This document shows positions 9,981-18,640 of a DNA stretch of 64,000 nucleotides, in pieces. The notes below the pieces were generated by a model. It saw nothing but the letters and a program-made list of their open reading frames with translations, was not told the DNA's origin and ran no database searches. Source of the stretch: Lactobacillus sp. (GTDB taxonomy: Bacteria; Bacillota; Bacilli; Lactobacillales; Lactobacillaceae); contig JAKVKU010000013.1 in NCBI GenBank assembly GCA_022484695.1, forward strand, positions 1 through 64,000, in the 5' to 3' direction. A program made the translations under genes and the position numbers. How positions within the stretch are numbered: the stretch's first letter is position 1; each line of letters starts with the position of its first letter.

Positions 9981-10268
9981 ATGGAATTTGATTACGAACC
10001 AGGTCGCTTTTATAAAAATGACGCCAACGGTGATTTACAAGCCGAAGTAACTTTTGAAGTATTTAACGACGAGAAGTCCTTTGCTATCAATCATACCTAT
10101 GTCAATGGCAACTTGCGGGGCCAAGGCATCGCGGCCCAATTGATTAAAGCCGTGGTGGATAAAGCCCGGGCTGAAGACAAGACCATCTTGCCGTTATGCA
10201 CCTATGCCAAAGCCGCTTTTCAAAAGAATCCTGAATATCAAGATATTGAATATCGCGTTAGACCTTAA
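9981..10268 (+). CDS. GNAT-like N-acetyltransferase, YjdJ family
   Basis: A 95-residue minimal GNAT fold. The segment NLRGQGIAAQLIKAVVDKARAE is the acetyl-CoA pyrophosphate-binding R-x-x-G-x-A loop and helix, followed by the ILPLCTYAKAAFQKNPEY C-terminus typical of the short YjdJ/YidJ group. The substrate is unknown. It is almost certainly co-transcribed with the upstream Fe-S protein gene and ends in a hairpin terminator. Confidence 0.85.
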   Translation: MEFDYEPGRFYKNDANGDLQAEVTFEVFNDEKSFAINHTYVNGNLRGQGIAAQLIKAVVDKARAEDKTILPLCTYAKAAFQKNPEYQDIEYRVRP

Positions 10269-10279
10269 ATTATCAGCAC

Positions 10280-10314
10280 AGACTGGGAGGCACCACTGCC
10301 CCAGTCTATTTTTA
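10280..10314 (+). terminator. Intrinsic terminator after the Fe-S/GNAT pair
   Basis: An AGACTGG / CCAGTCT stem with further inner pairing is followed by ATTTTTAT on the plus strand, 11 bases after the stop codon. Confidence 0.75.
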
Positions 10315-10338
10315 TGGCCTATCTGGCTAAAAGCAGTT

Positions 10339-10376
10339 GACTATGCCTTAACTTTCGATAAACTTAGGGTATAGTC
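10339..10376 (+). promoter_or_regulatory. rpiA promoter inside a long imperfect dyad
   Basis: TTAACT (10348-10353), a 16-bp spacer and TATAGT (10370-10375) form a promoter for rpiA. It lies inside a 38-bp imperfect palindrome whose two 13-base arms (starting GACTAT and ending ATAGTC) match at 11 of 13 positions, so a repressor or activator site is likely. Confidence 0.45.
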
Positions 10377-10396
10377 TGCCTAAAGGAGAGCACATA

Positions 10397-11083
10397 ATGA
10401 AACAGGATGAACTAAAGAAAATGGCCGCAGAAGCTGCCGTTGAATTCGTCGAAGACCACATGATCGTGGGTCTGGGGACGGGCTCAACGGTGATGCACAT
10501 GGTCACAGCCTTAGCCAAACGGGTCAAAGCTGAAAACTTAACCATCATCGGCGTCTCAACTTCCCGCCGAACTGAAATCCAAGCCGAAGATCTAGGCATC
10601 ACCATGAAGAGTATCGATGACGTGGATCATGTGGATCTGACCATTGATGGCGCCGATGAAGTGGATAAGAGCTTTAACGGCATCAAAGGTGGCGGTGCGG
10701 CCCATGCCTTTGAGAAAATTGTAGCCACTTCTTCCACCCGCAATCTTTGGATCGTGGATGAAAGCAAGTTGGTGGACCGCATCGGCCGCTTCCCACTGCC
10801 AATTGAAGTTATTCCTTATGGCAGTAAAAAAGTTTTTGCCCGTCTCGCCAGTGAAAACTTAAACCCGCAATTCCGTAAAGATGACCAGGGTAATGATGTG
10901 ATCACCGATTCTGGTAACTTCATCATCGACCTGCACTTAGGGGTGGTGGAACATCCCCATCTATTAGCCAATTGGCTCAGTGAACAAGTTGGCGTGTTAG
11001 AACATGGCTTATTCCTAGATACCGTGGACACGGTGATCGTGGGTACCCAAGATGGTCCCAAGATCCTCCATGCCCATAAATAA
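10397..11083 (+). CDS. rpiA: Ribose-5-phosphate isomerase A
   Basis: Interconverts ribose 5-phosphate and ribulose 5-phosphate in the pentose phosphate pathway. The 228-residue protein has the VGLGTGSTV phosphate-binding loop, TIDGADEVD with the catalytic Asp residues, and IKGGGAAH with the phosphate-contacting Lys and Gly. Length and motifs are canonical. It is monocistronic, with its own promoter and a strong terminator. Confidence 0.97.
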   Translation: MKQDELKKMAAEAAVEFVEDHMIVGLGTGSTVMHMVTALAKRVKAENLTIIGVSTSRRTEIQAEDLGITMKSIDDVDHVDLTIDGADEVDKSFNGIKGGGAAHAFEKIVATSSTRNLWIVDESKLVDRIGRFPLPIEVIPYGSKKVFARLASENLNPQFRKDDQGNDVITDSGNFIIDLHLGVVEHPHLLANWLSEQVGVLEHGLFLDTVDTVIVGTQDGPKILHAHK

Positions 11084-11123
11084 TTGCATCCAATCCCCAA
11101 GGCCTAGTGCCTTGTAACCAGCA

Positions 11124-11167
11124 AAGGGCTGTGACAAAACCAAGGTTTTGATCACGGCCCTTATTTT
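11124..11167 (+). terminator. Intrinsic terminator after rpiA
   Basis: A long stem (AAGGGC, GTGA and AAAACC pairing with GGTTTT, TCAC and GCCCTT) ends in TTATTTT on the plus strand. The convergent GH65 gene ends just beyond it. Confidence 0.8.
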
Positions 11168-11189
11168 GATGTGTTTTTGTTTAGGACGT

Positions 11190-13343
11190 TTATTCAATGA
11201 TGACCCCGTGGCCATCTAATTGAATGGTCAAAGGAATGCCCCTTAATAGCTGGACTTCAGTGACCTCCGCCGTGACGGTGATTTCTAAAAGACGCCCTTG
11301 GAAGTTGAAATGAAAACTATACCGTTGCCAATCCCGGGGACAAAACGGCCGCAGGGATAACTGGCCATTGGTCACTTGGATCCGGGCCAGGCCATGGACC
11401 AAGGTGAGCCAACTGGCCGCCATGGTATCCAAATGCAGCTGCGTTGGGTCCGTATCGTCTAAATCAAAGCGTAATTGACGTTTGAAGATATCCGTGGTGG
11501 TAACTTTTTTATCCAGTTGCGCCGCTAAAATGGCATGGATACTTTCGGAGGTTTGCGAGCGATGCAGGGTCAAACTATCGTAATAGTTATAGTTGGCTAA
11601 CAGCACCGGCTTATCAAAATCATCCCCTAGTAACAGCAGACCTAGTAAAACTTCAGCTTGTTGTACATAGGGTAGGCGTTGATAGCGGTCTTTAGACAAA
11701 CCGGCCACCGGCAAAATCGCCGAATAATCATGGTGCAATTTGGGCCGATAGCTATCGCTTTGGGGCAACACAGACTCAGCATCTGGTGTGGGCAATTGCA
11801 GATTATCCTTTAAAAGCGCCCAGCGAGACAGCTCCTGGTCTTTGAGCTGGAGCCCGGCCAATCCAGCCGGCGACAATGACTTGGTCATTTGTAAGACATA
11901 ATCCAAAGTCCAATGGGCCATGGTATTGATGAACCAATTATTATTACTATTAATTTCAAATTGATTGGGGCCACTGACAGCCAAGAAGGTATAGCCCTTG
12001 ACTTCCGGTAAATAATCCACCCGACTGGCATAAAACCGCGCCAAGGCCACCAGGATCTCTAGGCCTTGGCGTTGCATAAAGGCCCGATCGCTAAAATAAT
12101 TCATATAATTGCGTAGGCGATAGGCCACTAAAGCACTGGTATAAATGCTCTCAGACCCCAGGGGGAAACCTTGGGGCAAGTTATGCCCCGCAATTTGCGT
12201 CAGCGGGTAAAAGGCCCCCTTTAAACCCAATTGACCGGCGCGTTTTTTTGCCCGGGGCAATTGTTCATATAAATCTAACACATACTTACTGGGTTTGAAA
12301 TCCGTCAATAGTCCTAAAAACGCATTGCCCGCCGCAAAGCCGCTGGCCCAAGTGCCCCGGCCCGCACCGTTTAAGCGGCTGGCCCCGTCGGCACTCCACG
12401 AATTAAGATTGACTAACGGCCGATGCATGAATAACTGGGCTAAATTATAGCGTATCCCTTGTTGGGCTGGGCGATCGCCTTCGATCACACAGTCGGCATT
12501 GTCCCAAAATACCCCCCAAGCGGCCTTTTCGGCCAAAACCAAATCGGCAAAGGCTTGGCTGCTAATTTTAGCCACTTGTTGACTGGCGGTTTGTTGAATT
12601 TGGGCCACTTGATCCACAGACCCGGTAGCCACGGCCACCCAGCGGGTAAAAGTCACTGCTGCCGTGTTTGTCAAAGTCCCCTGATACCTTTGGCCAATAT
12701 GGTCAGCATCTTGGGTCAAATCTGCCGTAAAGTCCGCTTCACTAGCCAGGGCACTGGCCAGTAACACACTAAAGGCCTGGTCTTTGGTTTGCCCTTGCAA
12801 ATACAATTGCCCAGCGGCATTTTGACCCTTATCTTGCAATGCAAAAGCCCCATTACCCCGCAATTCACAGCTAAGGGTCACCTCAGCTTCCCCCGTGATC
12901 AATGTCACCTTGGTCTGAAAAGCCCCACAGTGGGGGTTAACTTGACTCAAGAAATACTGGGTGGCAATGCTGAGTTTGGCTTGGGGATCCTGGTAAGTAA
13001 AGCTTTGGGTCACCACCCCATTTTTCAGATCAAAATCCAGCTTAAAGTCAGACACTTTATCCGGCTGCAAGCTCACTTGGGTTTGATTGACCGTGAGGAC
13101 CACGGTGCCAAAATCCGGCAGGGCTAATAATTGCGGCTTGTTGTCCACAGAATCAACGCTTAACAACCCATTGGCATAGTTGACCGCCCTAGTTGTTTGC
13201 GTAGTGTCCGTTGCTAAGAAGGCTCGCCGGGTTAAATAACCATTGCTGCTGGTGAGCAATTTAGAGCGTAATTGTTGTTTGTCTGGCGCCAAGTCAGTGG
13301 TACTTAAGTGCCAGGGATCAATTTCAAAAGTATGCTTCTCCAT
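11190..13343 (-). CDS. Glycoside hydrolase family 65 protein with altered catalytic site
   Basis: A 717-residue protein with the GH65 layout of maltose, kojibiose and trehalose phosphorylases: N-terminal beta-sandwich (about 1-260), linker, (alpha/alpha)6 barrel (about 300-640) and a small C-terminal beta domain. The barrel segment VSGPNQFEINSNNNWFIN aligns with the family consensus GPNEYENN/GPDEYH, in which Glu is the general acid. Here that position is Gln461 (codon CAA at 11961-11963). The phosphate-binding H-x-S-S-L-S-P type loop reads HRSQTSESIH, also changed. It lies 22 bases after the neopullulanase gene and should be co-transcribed. It may be a non-phosphorylase, inactive or binding-only paralogue. 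Confidence 0.8.
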   Translation of the reverse strand: MEKHTFEIDPWHLSTTDLAPDKQQLRSKLLTSSNGYLTRRAFLATDTTQTTRAVNYANGLLSVDSVDNKPQLLALPDFGTVVLTVNQTQVSLQPDKVSDFKLDFDLKNGVVTQSFTYQDPQAKLSIATQYFLSQVNPHCGAFQTKVTLITGEAEVTLSCELRGNGAFALQDKGQNAAGQLYLQGQTKDQAFSVLLASALASEADFTADLTQDADHIGQRYQGTLTNTAAVTFTRWVAVATGSVDQVAQIQQTASQQVAKISSQAFADLVLAEKAAWGVFWDNADCVIEGDRPAQQGIRYNLAQLFMHRPLVNLNSWSADGASRLNGAGRGTWASGFAAGNAFLGLLTDFKPSKYVLDLYEQLPRAKKRAGQLGLKGAFYPLTQIAGHNLPQGFPLGSESIYTSALVAYRLRNYMNYFSDRAFMQRQGLEILVALARFYASRVDYLPEVKGYTFLAVSGPNQFEINSNNNWFINTMAHWTLDYVLQMTKSLSPAGLAGLQLKDQELSRWALLKDNLQLPTPDAESVLPQSDSYRPKLHHDYSAILPVAGLSKDRYQRLPYVQQAEVLLGLLLLGDDFDKPVLLANYNYYDSLTLHRSQTSESIHAILAAQLDKKVTTTDIFKRQLRFDLDDTDPTQLHLDTMAASWLTLVHGLARIQVTNGQLSLRPFCPRDWQRYSFHFNFQGRLLEITVTAEVTEVQLLRGIPLTIQLDGHGVIIE

Positions 13344-13365
13344 TATTTACAACCTCAAAACTCAA

Positions 13366-15159
13366 TTATTTTTTCCAACGCTTCAACACCACAAACCCTT
13401 CTGGTAACAACTGGGCGGTGCCATCCACATCGTCTAAGCGGCGACTGAAAATCTCCTGATCACCATTTTGCAAGGCAATGGTTTGCTTCGTATCACTGGT
13501 ATTGAATAAACAAACAAATTCAATGGTCCGGCCTTCCCGGATCAAGGTCAGCATGGCCTCGTTTTCAGGATGCACCCAGACCATGGGGGCTTCTGACAAG
13601 AAATTGGCATATTGCCGGCGTACAGCAATCAAAGCCTTCATAAAGGCCAGCATTTCCCCATCTTGCTTCGTTTCATCCCAACACATGGGGCGGCGATTAT
13701 CCGGATCCTGGTTCCCCACTAGACTAATTTCATCCCCATAAAAGATACAAGGCACCCCTTTTTGCAAAAAGGTAAAGGCCATGGCTGATTTAACCGCGTC
13801 CTTGTCCCCATTGGCTAGGGTCAAAACCCGGGGCGTGTCATGGGAGTCTAAAACATTGAACATCATCTCACTGGTTTGGGCCCGATAGGACATGAGCTGT
13901 TGGTTCAAGCCTTCGGTAAAACTGTGGTTATTAATATTATGATATAAGAATTTGCGATTGATCAAACCAGTGAATTGATAATTCATGACCCCGGTAAACT
14001 CGGAACCATCCAACCAAGGTTCGGAATTGTGCCACACTTCACCTAAGATATAAAAATCAGGTTTCAACTGATGACAGGCTTCAGAAAAGGCCCGCCAGAA
14101 ATGATGATCCACCTCATCGGCCACATCCAAGCGCCAGGCATCGATATCAAATTGCTCGATCCAATACTTGGCCACTGTCAATAAATAAGCTTGTACCTCC
14201 GGGTTGGCGGTATTTAACTTAGGCATGTGGGGGGTAAAGGCAAAAGTAGCATAATTTAATTTACGGGCCACTTCAAAATCAGCCGTAGCTTCATAGCTCA
14301 CTGGGAATTTACGGATATGGAACCAATCTTTGAAGCGGGATTTTTCCTGATGCCGCAAGACGTCTTGCCACTGAACGGACTCATCGCCTATGTGGTTGAA
14401 CACCGCATCTAACATCACCCGCATCCCCCGGGCATGGGCCTCATCCACTAATTTTTTAAAGGTCTGCTTGTCCCCAAAGTCTGGGTCGATCTCTAAATAA
14501 TCAATCGTATCGTATTTATGGTTAGAAGCAGCCTTAAAAATTGGCGTTAAATAAAGGCCATTGATCCCTAAATCCTGTAAATAATCAAGATGGTCAATGA
14601 TCCCTTGTAAATCCCCGCCGTAATAATCTTGGCGGCCGGGATGGGCTTCGGTATCCCAGGGCAAGGTGTTCGGCCGGTCTAAGGACTTGTCTCCGTCAGC
14701 AAAGCGTTCCGGAAAAATTTGATACCAGACCGTTTGCTTCACCCATTGGGGACTTTGAGCCATATCGATCTGATGGAAATAAGGTAGGCGGAAGTAGTTG
14801 GCCATATTTTGAATCTCACCACCATTGAAATCCACACAGCCTAATTCCCCATAATACGTTTGACTGCCGTCTAGACCGGTGACGTGAAAGGCGTATTGAA
14901 TCCGGGCAAATTGGGGTCGAAGTTTAATTTCCCAGTATTGATGGTTTTGCGTCTCTAAGCCTTTATTCATGCGAATGCGGCGATAGTGCCAACCCATGGC
15001 CCCGTTTTTCCGGGGCCGATTGTCAAAGGGGTCCCCGTAATAAAGGGTGACCTGGGCCACATCGTCTTTAGCCGTGCGCATGCGCACAACGAATTCTTTT
15101 GGTTTATATAAAAAAGCGTATTCGCTTTCTGTACGATGATACAATGCATCTTTTCTCAT
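13366..15159 (-). CDS. Neopullulanase/cyclomaltodextrinase-type alpha-glycosidase, GH13
   Basis: Hydrolyses alpha-1,4 and some alpha-1,6 bonds of maltodextrins, cyclodextrins or pullulan in the cytoplasm; no signal peptide is seen. About 597 residues: an N-terminal CBM34-like domain (about 1-120), then the GH13 barrel. The four conserved regions are present: DAVFNH, DAWRLDVADE (nucleophile Asp), ILGEVWH (acid/base Glu) and NVLDSHDTPR. The ATG at 15159 with AGAGAGGA upstream is chosen over an upstream in-frame start. It is the first gene of a two-gene unit with the GH65 gene. Confidence 0.92.
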   Translation of the reverse strand: MRKDALYHRTESEYAFLYKPKEFVVRMRTAKDDVAQVTLYYGDPFDNRPRKNGAMGWHYRRIRMNKGLETQNHQYWEIKLRPQFARIQYAFHVTGLDGSQTYYGELGCVDFNGGEIQNMANYFRLPYFHQIDMAQSPQWVKQTVWYQIFPERFADGDKSLDRPNTLPWDTEAHPGRQDYYGGDLQGIIDHLDYLQDLGINGLYLTPIFKAASNHKYDTIDYLEIDPDFGDKQTFKKLVDEAHARGMRVMLDAVFNHIGDESVQWQDVLRHQEKSRFKDWFHIRKFPVSYEATADFEVARKLNYATFAFTPHMPKLNTANPEVQAYLLTVAKYWIEQFDIDAWRLDVADEVDHHFWRAFSEACHQLKPDFYILGEVWHNSEPWLDGSEFTGVMNYQFTGLINRKFLYHNINNHSFTEGLNQQLMSYRAQTSEMMFNVLDSHDTPRVLTLANGDKDAVKSAMAFTFLQKGVPCIFYGDEISLVGNQDPDNRRPMCWDETKQDGEMLAFMKALIAVRRQYANFLSEAPMVWVHPENEAMLTLIREGRTIEFVCLFNTSDTKQTIALQNGDQEIFSRRLDDVDGTAQLLPEGFVVLKRWKK

Positions 15160-15192
15160 AAGCGATCCTCTCTTAGATAGGCCACATAAAAT

Positions 15193-15268
15193 AAAAAAAC
15201 AACTTGAAACCTTCATTAAGTTTAATTATAAAGCAAATTACTAAACTCATAAAGGTATTCAAGTTGTT
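15193..15268 (-). terminator. Large hairpin terminator after pckA
   Basis: An 11-bp perfect stem (AACAACTTGAA / TTCAAGTTGTT), extended by ACCTT/AAGGT across one bulge, encloses a loop of about 40 bases that can fold again (AGTTTA/TAAACT). On the minus strand it runs into seven T residues. The loop also holds a TATAAT that could serve the neopullulanase gene. Confidence 0.65.
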
Positions 15269-15293
15269 CATGATTGGTGCTTGTTGGCTAAGC

Positions 15294-16937
15294 TTACTTA
15301 AGGGTCTTAATAACTTGGGTCAAAAATTGTGTACATTCGTCAGGCAGCGCATGTTTTCTGGTCTCATTGTGCGTGGTCACATAGGCTAACCGTTGTTGGA
15401 AACGTTGCTGCAACAATTGTTTATAGTCTTCGCCGGTGGGAATTGGATAATTGGCATATGGCAAATAACTTAATCCCGGAATATCCAGGAATGGTTTGAA
15501 CTTCGCTTTTTGATCCACAATATCTTCCACTGCCCCTAAGGTCAATTCCTTGGGGATATCTTGTTCCAAGTAAGCACTGGTATTCAAGATATAACATTGG
15601 GCATGGCGTTTTTCAAACAGCGCTTTGAAATCTTGGTAGTCTTCCACCAACGGATATAATCTAAATGGATTAGCATAGGGGATGATCACCACTTGTTGCA
15701 TCTCAGCGGCCGATACGTTTTCAGCCGTGGAGTGTTTGGTGGCCAAGGTTAAGCCGATGGTGGCTGCGGCCACTGGATCAGTGACTTGCATCACTGGTGG
15801 CAAGGAGTTATCCTTCATGATCCAAAATAGGGCACTGATAGGTTGGGCTTCGTAATCCACCCGGTTTTTGGTGATATAGCGGGATTTCACCATCCGGCCG
15901 TTGCCATTTCTCAAATCTTCAGTGACTAGCACCTTTTGGCCATGTTCATTTAAAGTGACCCCGTCGTTCATCACGGTCAAACAATAGTCCAAACCATCCC
16001 CAGCCACGGTATAATCGTTGGTTTTGTCAAAGTAAGCCGGTTCCATGGCCGTGGAAGACCCGTCCGCCCGGGAAATCACGAAGGCATCATCGTGGAGGAC
16101 CGTGATATCATATTTATTCTGATGTTTGGCTAAGGTCAACGTGGACTTCCCAGAACCAGATAACCCATACATGGCAAAAACGGCATCCGCCCGATCTTTA
16201 AAGTGGAAGCTCTTCAAGCCACCGTGACAAGCAGTATAGCCGTGGCGATGGGCGATGGACCAAGCTAGGGTCAACGTCCCCTTCTTCATCTCACCGAAAT
16301 AACGCATCCCCAAAAGGGCGGCCACGTTATGTTCCCGGTCAAATAGCGCTAAGCCATCGGGATATTTAGGATCATGGTAATCCGGATCCACATATAAATA
16401 AATATCCGGTTCATCGTATTGCTTGCTATTATCATAAATTTTTTGATAGGTTTCATTTAAAAACTGAAAGTTCATGATATAAGAATATAAATTATGCTCA
16501 TAGCCCTTGGGAATACAGACATGGGCTTTAACCATGAAGTTTTTATCCAGGCCCACCAGGACATCACTGCGCCAAAATGGGTGGCGATTGTCTTGATAAA
16601 TTGCTTCTTGTAAGTCGTTTAACAGGCCCGTGGCGGCGACATCAGTCTCTTCTTGGAGAATCCGCCGCGCTTTAGCGGTCCGGCCCACGATTTTACCATG
16701 ATTATAAACTAATACCTTAGCATCACTGGGTAGGCCCAGATCATCGGTATGTTTAACCGGCATATCGGTGACGATCGTATCTGGATTTGCTTTGGCCAGT
16801 TCATAAATCTCACTGACGTTTTGTAATGGTGTGACATTTTGACCGTAAAATGCCGTTTCAACCATAACCTTCATCCGAGAAAATGCCTTGTTCTTAGCAT
16901 TGATCGTATCGTTATTAAAGTATTGAATCGTACTCAT
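15294..16937 (-). CDS. pckA: Phosphoenolpyruvate carboxykinase (ATP)
   Basis: Interconverts oxaloacetate plus ATP and PEP plus CO2. The ATP-type enzyme is identified by the kinase loop [12 protein letters not shown], the metal-binding LHDDAFVI segment and the substrate region WSIAHRHGYTACHGG. About 547 residues, normal for the family. The ATG at 16937 is preferred, since AAAGGTGG precedes it at eight bases; a GTG four codons upstream overlaps that site. With the malic enzyme at 35135 it gives this organism two links between C4 acids and glycolytic intermediates. A cre-like half palindrome upstream suggests carbon catabolite control. Confidence 0.95.
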   Translation of the reverse strand: MSTIQYFNNDTINAKNKAFSRMKVMVETAFYGQNVTPLQNVSEIYELAKANPDTIVTDMPVKHTDDLGLPSDAKVLVYNHGKIVGRTAKARRILQEETDVAATGLLNDLQEAIYQDNRHPFWRSDVLVGLDKNFMVKAHVCIPKGYEHNLYSYIMNFQFLNETYQKIYDNSKQYDEPDIYLYVDPDYHDPKYPDGLALFDREHNVAALLGMRYFGEMKKGTLTLAWSIAHRHGYTACHGGLKSFHFKDRADAVFAMYGLSGSGKSTLTLAKHQNKYDITVLHDDAFVISRADGSSTAMEPAYFDKTNDYTVAGDGLDYCLTVMNDGVTLNEHGQKVLVTEDLRNGNGRMVKSRYITKNRVDYEAQPISALFWIMKDNSLPPVMQVTDPVAAATIGLTLATKHSTAENVSAAEMQQVVIIPYANPFRLYPLVEDYQDFKALFEKRHAQCYILNTSAYLEQDIPKELTLGAVEDIVDQKAKFKPFLDIPGLSYLPYANYPIPTGEDYKQLLQQRFQQRLAYVTTHNETRKHALPDECTQFLTQVIKTLK

Positions 16938-16957
16938 TACAAGAACCACCTTTCCAT

Positions 16958-16971
16958 AATTAACGCTTTCA
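16958..16971 (-). promoter_or_regulatory. cre-like CcpA site upstream of pckA
   Basis: The minus strand reads TGAAAGCGTTAATT, matching the left part and CG centre of the catabolite-responsive consensus (TGnAAnCGnTnnCA) but not its final CA. It lies about 20 bases before the pckA start. Confidence 0.35.
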
Positions 16972-17045
16972 TTTCATACTTATAGAATACCACATTCACT
17001 GTCATTGGTTATTGTGAAACACTTCATTTAAGTCTACCAAACCCG

Positions 17046-17075
17046 TTGGACTAATTCGCGATTTTAAGCTAGAAT
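17046..17075 (+). promoter_or_regulatory. pepC promoter
   Basis: TTGGAC (17046-17051), an 18-bp spacer and TAGAAT (17070-17075) precede pepC. The leader then carries a perfect GGGTGGT/ACCACCC hairpin (17103-17117) just upstream of the AGGAGG site. Confidence 0.6.
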
Positions 17076-17137
17076 GATGCTTGTTGTTCTATTATTAAAA
17101 TCGGGTGGTGACCACCCAACTTTAGGAGGCTCTTTTA

Positions 17138-18478
17138 ATGACGCAACCAATCACGAATGAAAATCTTCAAGACTTCACGGATACATTCCATAAGTTACCT
17201 AAAAGTGAAGCTTTAGCCCGGACCACCATGAAAAATGGTATCTTGGCCAGCAGTGAATCTATTCAGTCCCAAAGCGCAATGGAACCCGTTTTTTCCGTTG
17301 AGTTAAATACAGGCACCGTTGCGAACCAAAAACAATCTGGTCGTTGCTGGATGTTTGCCGCGTTAAACACCATGCGCCATCCCTTACAAGACCAATTCAA
17401 ATTAAAGGGCTTTGAATTGTCCCAAAACTACACCAACTTCTGGGATAAATTGGAAAAATCTAACTACTTCTATGAAAATATCTTAAATACAGCCGGCCTG
17501 CCCGTCGAAGACCGCAAAGTTGCCTTTTTATTGGCCACCCCTCAACAAGATGGTGGTCAATGGGACATGTTGTGTGCGTTGATCGAAAAATATGGCATCG
17601 TGCCAAAATCCGTCATGCCAGAAACTTACAACAGTTCCGCTTCCCGGGAATTAAATACGGTCTTGAATACTAAATTACGTAAAGATGCCATCAAATTACG
17701 CCAATTAGTCAACGATGGTGCCGATGACAGCCAAATTGCGGCTACCCGCAAAGTCATGGTCAGCGAAGTCTATCGGATCTTGGTCTTCGCTTTAGGCGAA
17801 CCTGTCAAAGACTTTGATTGGGAATATAAAGACGACGATGGCAATTATCATCAAGACCATGTGACCCCACAAGAATTCTTCACGAAATATGTGGGCTGGA
17901 ACTTGGCCGATTACGTTTCCATGATCAACTCCCCTACAGCTGACAAGCCTTATAACCACTTATACACCGTGGAAATGTTGGGCAATGTGGTTGGCGGCCG
18001 CCAAGTACGCCATATGAACTTAGACATTGATACCTTCAAACAGTTAGCCGTGAAACAATTACAAAATGGCGAAACAGTTTGGTTTGGGAGTGATGTGGGT
18101 CAAAGCAGCGATCGTAAAGCTGGTATCTTAGATACGGAAATTTACCAATTAGACGATTTGTTTGATGTGGATCTATCCTTGACTAAGGCTGAACGCTTAG
18201 ACTATAGCGAAAGCCTCATGACCCACGCCATGGTCTTAACTGGTGTGGATTTAGCGGATGGCAAGCCAACCAAATGGAAAGTTGAAAACTCTTGGGGCGA
18301 TAAAGTGGGCCATAAAGGTTACTTCGTCATGAGTGATGCTTGGTTTGACCAATTTGTTTACCAAGTTGTCATCAACAAAAAATATTTAACAGATGACCAA
18401 TTAAATGTCATCAACACGGAATATGACCAACCTAAAGTCTTGGCACCTTGGGATCCAATGGGTGCGTTAGCGCTTTAA
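17138..18478 (+). CDS. pepC: Aminopeptidase C (bleomycin hydrolase family, C1B)
   Basis: Cytoplasmic cysteine aminopeptidase that trims peptides taken up from protein-rich media. The catalytic Cys is in SGRCWMFAALN, the His in THAMVLTGV and the Asn in VENSWGD. At 446 residues it has the usual length for lactobacillar PepC. It is preceded by a clear promoter and AGGAGG, and followed by a strong terminator, so it is monocistronic. Confidence 0.97.
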   Translation: MTQPITNENLQDFTDTFHKLPKSEALARTTMKNGILASSESIQSQSAMEPVFSVELNTGTVANQKQSGRCWMFAALNTMRHPLQDQFKLKGFELSQNYTNFWDKLEKSNYFYENILNTAGLPVEDRKVAFLLATPQQDGGQWDMLCALIEKYGIVPKSVMPETYNSSASRELNTVLNTKLRKDAIKLRQLVNDGADDSQIAATRKVMVSEVYRILVFALGEPVKDFDWEYKDDDGNYHQDHVTPQEFFTKYVGWNLADYVSMINSPTADKPYNHLYTVEMLGNVVGGRQVRHMNLDIDTFKQLAVKQLQNGETVWFGSDVGQSSDRKAGILDTEIYQLDDLFDVDLSLTKAERLDYSESLMTHAMVLTGVDLADGKPTKWKVENSWGDKVGHKGYFVMSDAWFDQFVYQVVINKKYLTDDQLNVINTEYDQPKVLAPWDPMGALAL

Positions 18479-18494
18479 TCAAATCGACATTTTA

Positions 18495-18550
18495 AAACCG
18501 GGCATCCGCCTAGGCACGACTTGTGTCACAGCGGATATCCGGTTTTTTTT
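18495..18550 (+). terminator. Intrinsic terminator after pepC
   Basis: AAACCGG and ATCCGC pair with GCGGAT and CCGGTTT across a loop of about 21 bases, followed by a run of T residues on the plus strand. Confidence 0.9.
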
Positions 18551-18640
18551 GACTTGTCAGATTAAATATTTTATGATGGTTCCTGACTTTAGAAGTCATG
18601 CTAAAAATCCGTTTACCCAACGTTGCAGGAGATCTGGAAA

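Noticed and set aside
12459-13127. Plus-strand open frames inside the GH65 gene
   Set aside because: They are antisense shadows with no ribosome binding sites and low-complexity, unrecognisable products; the minus-strand GH65 frame explains the sequence.
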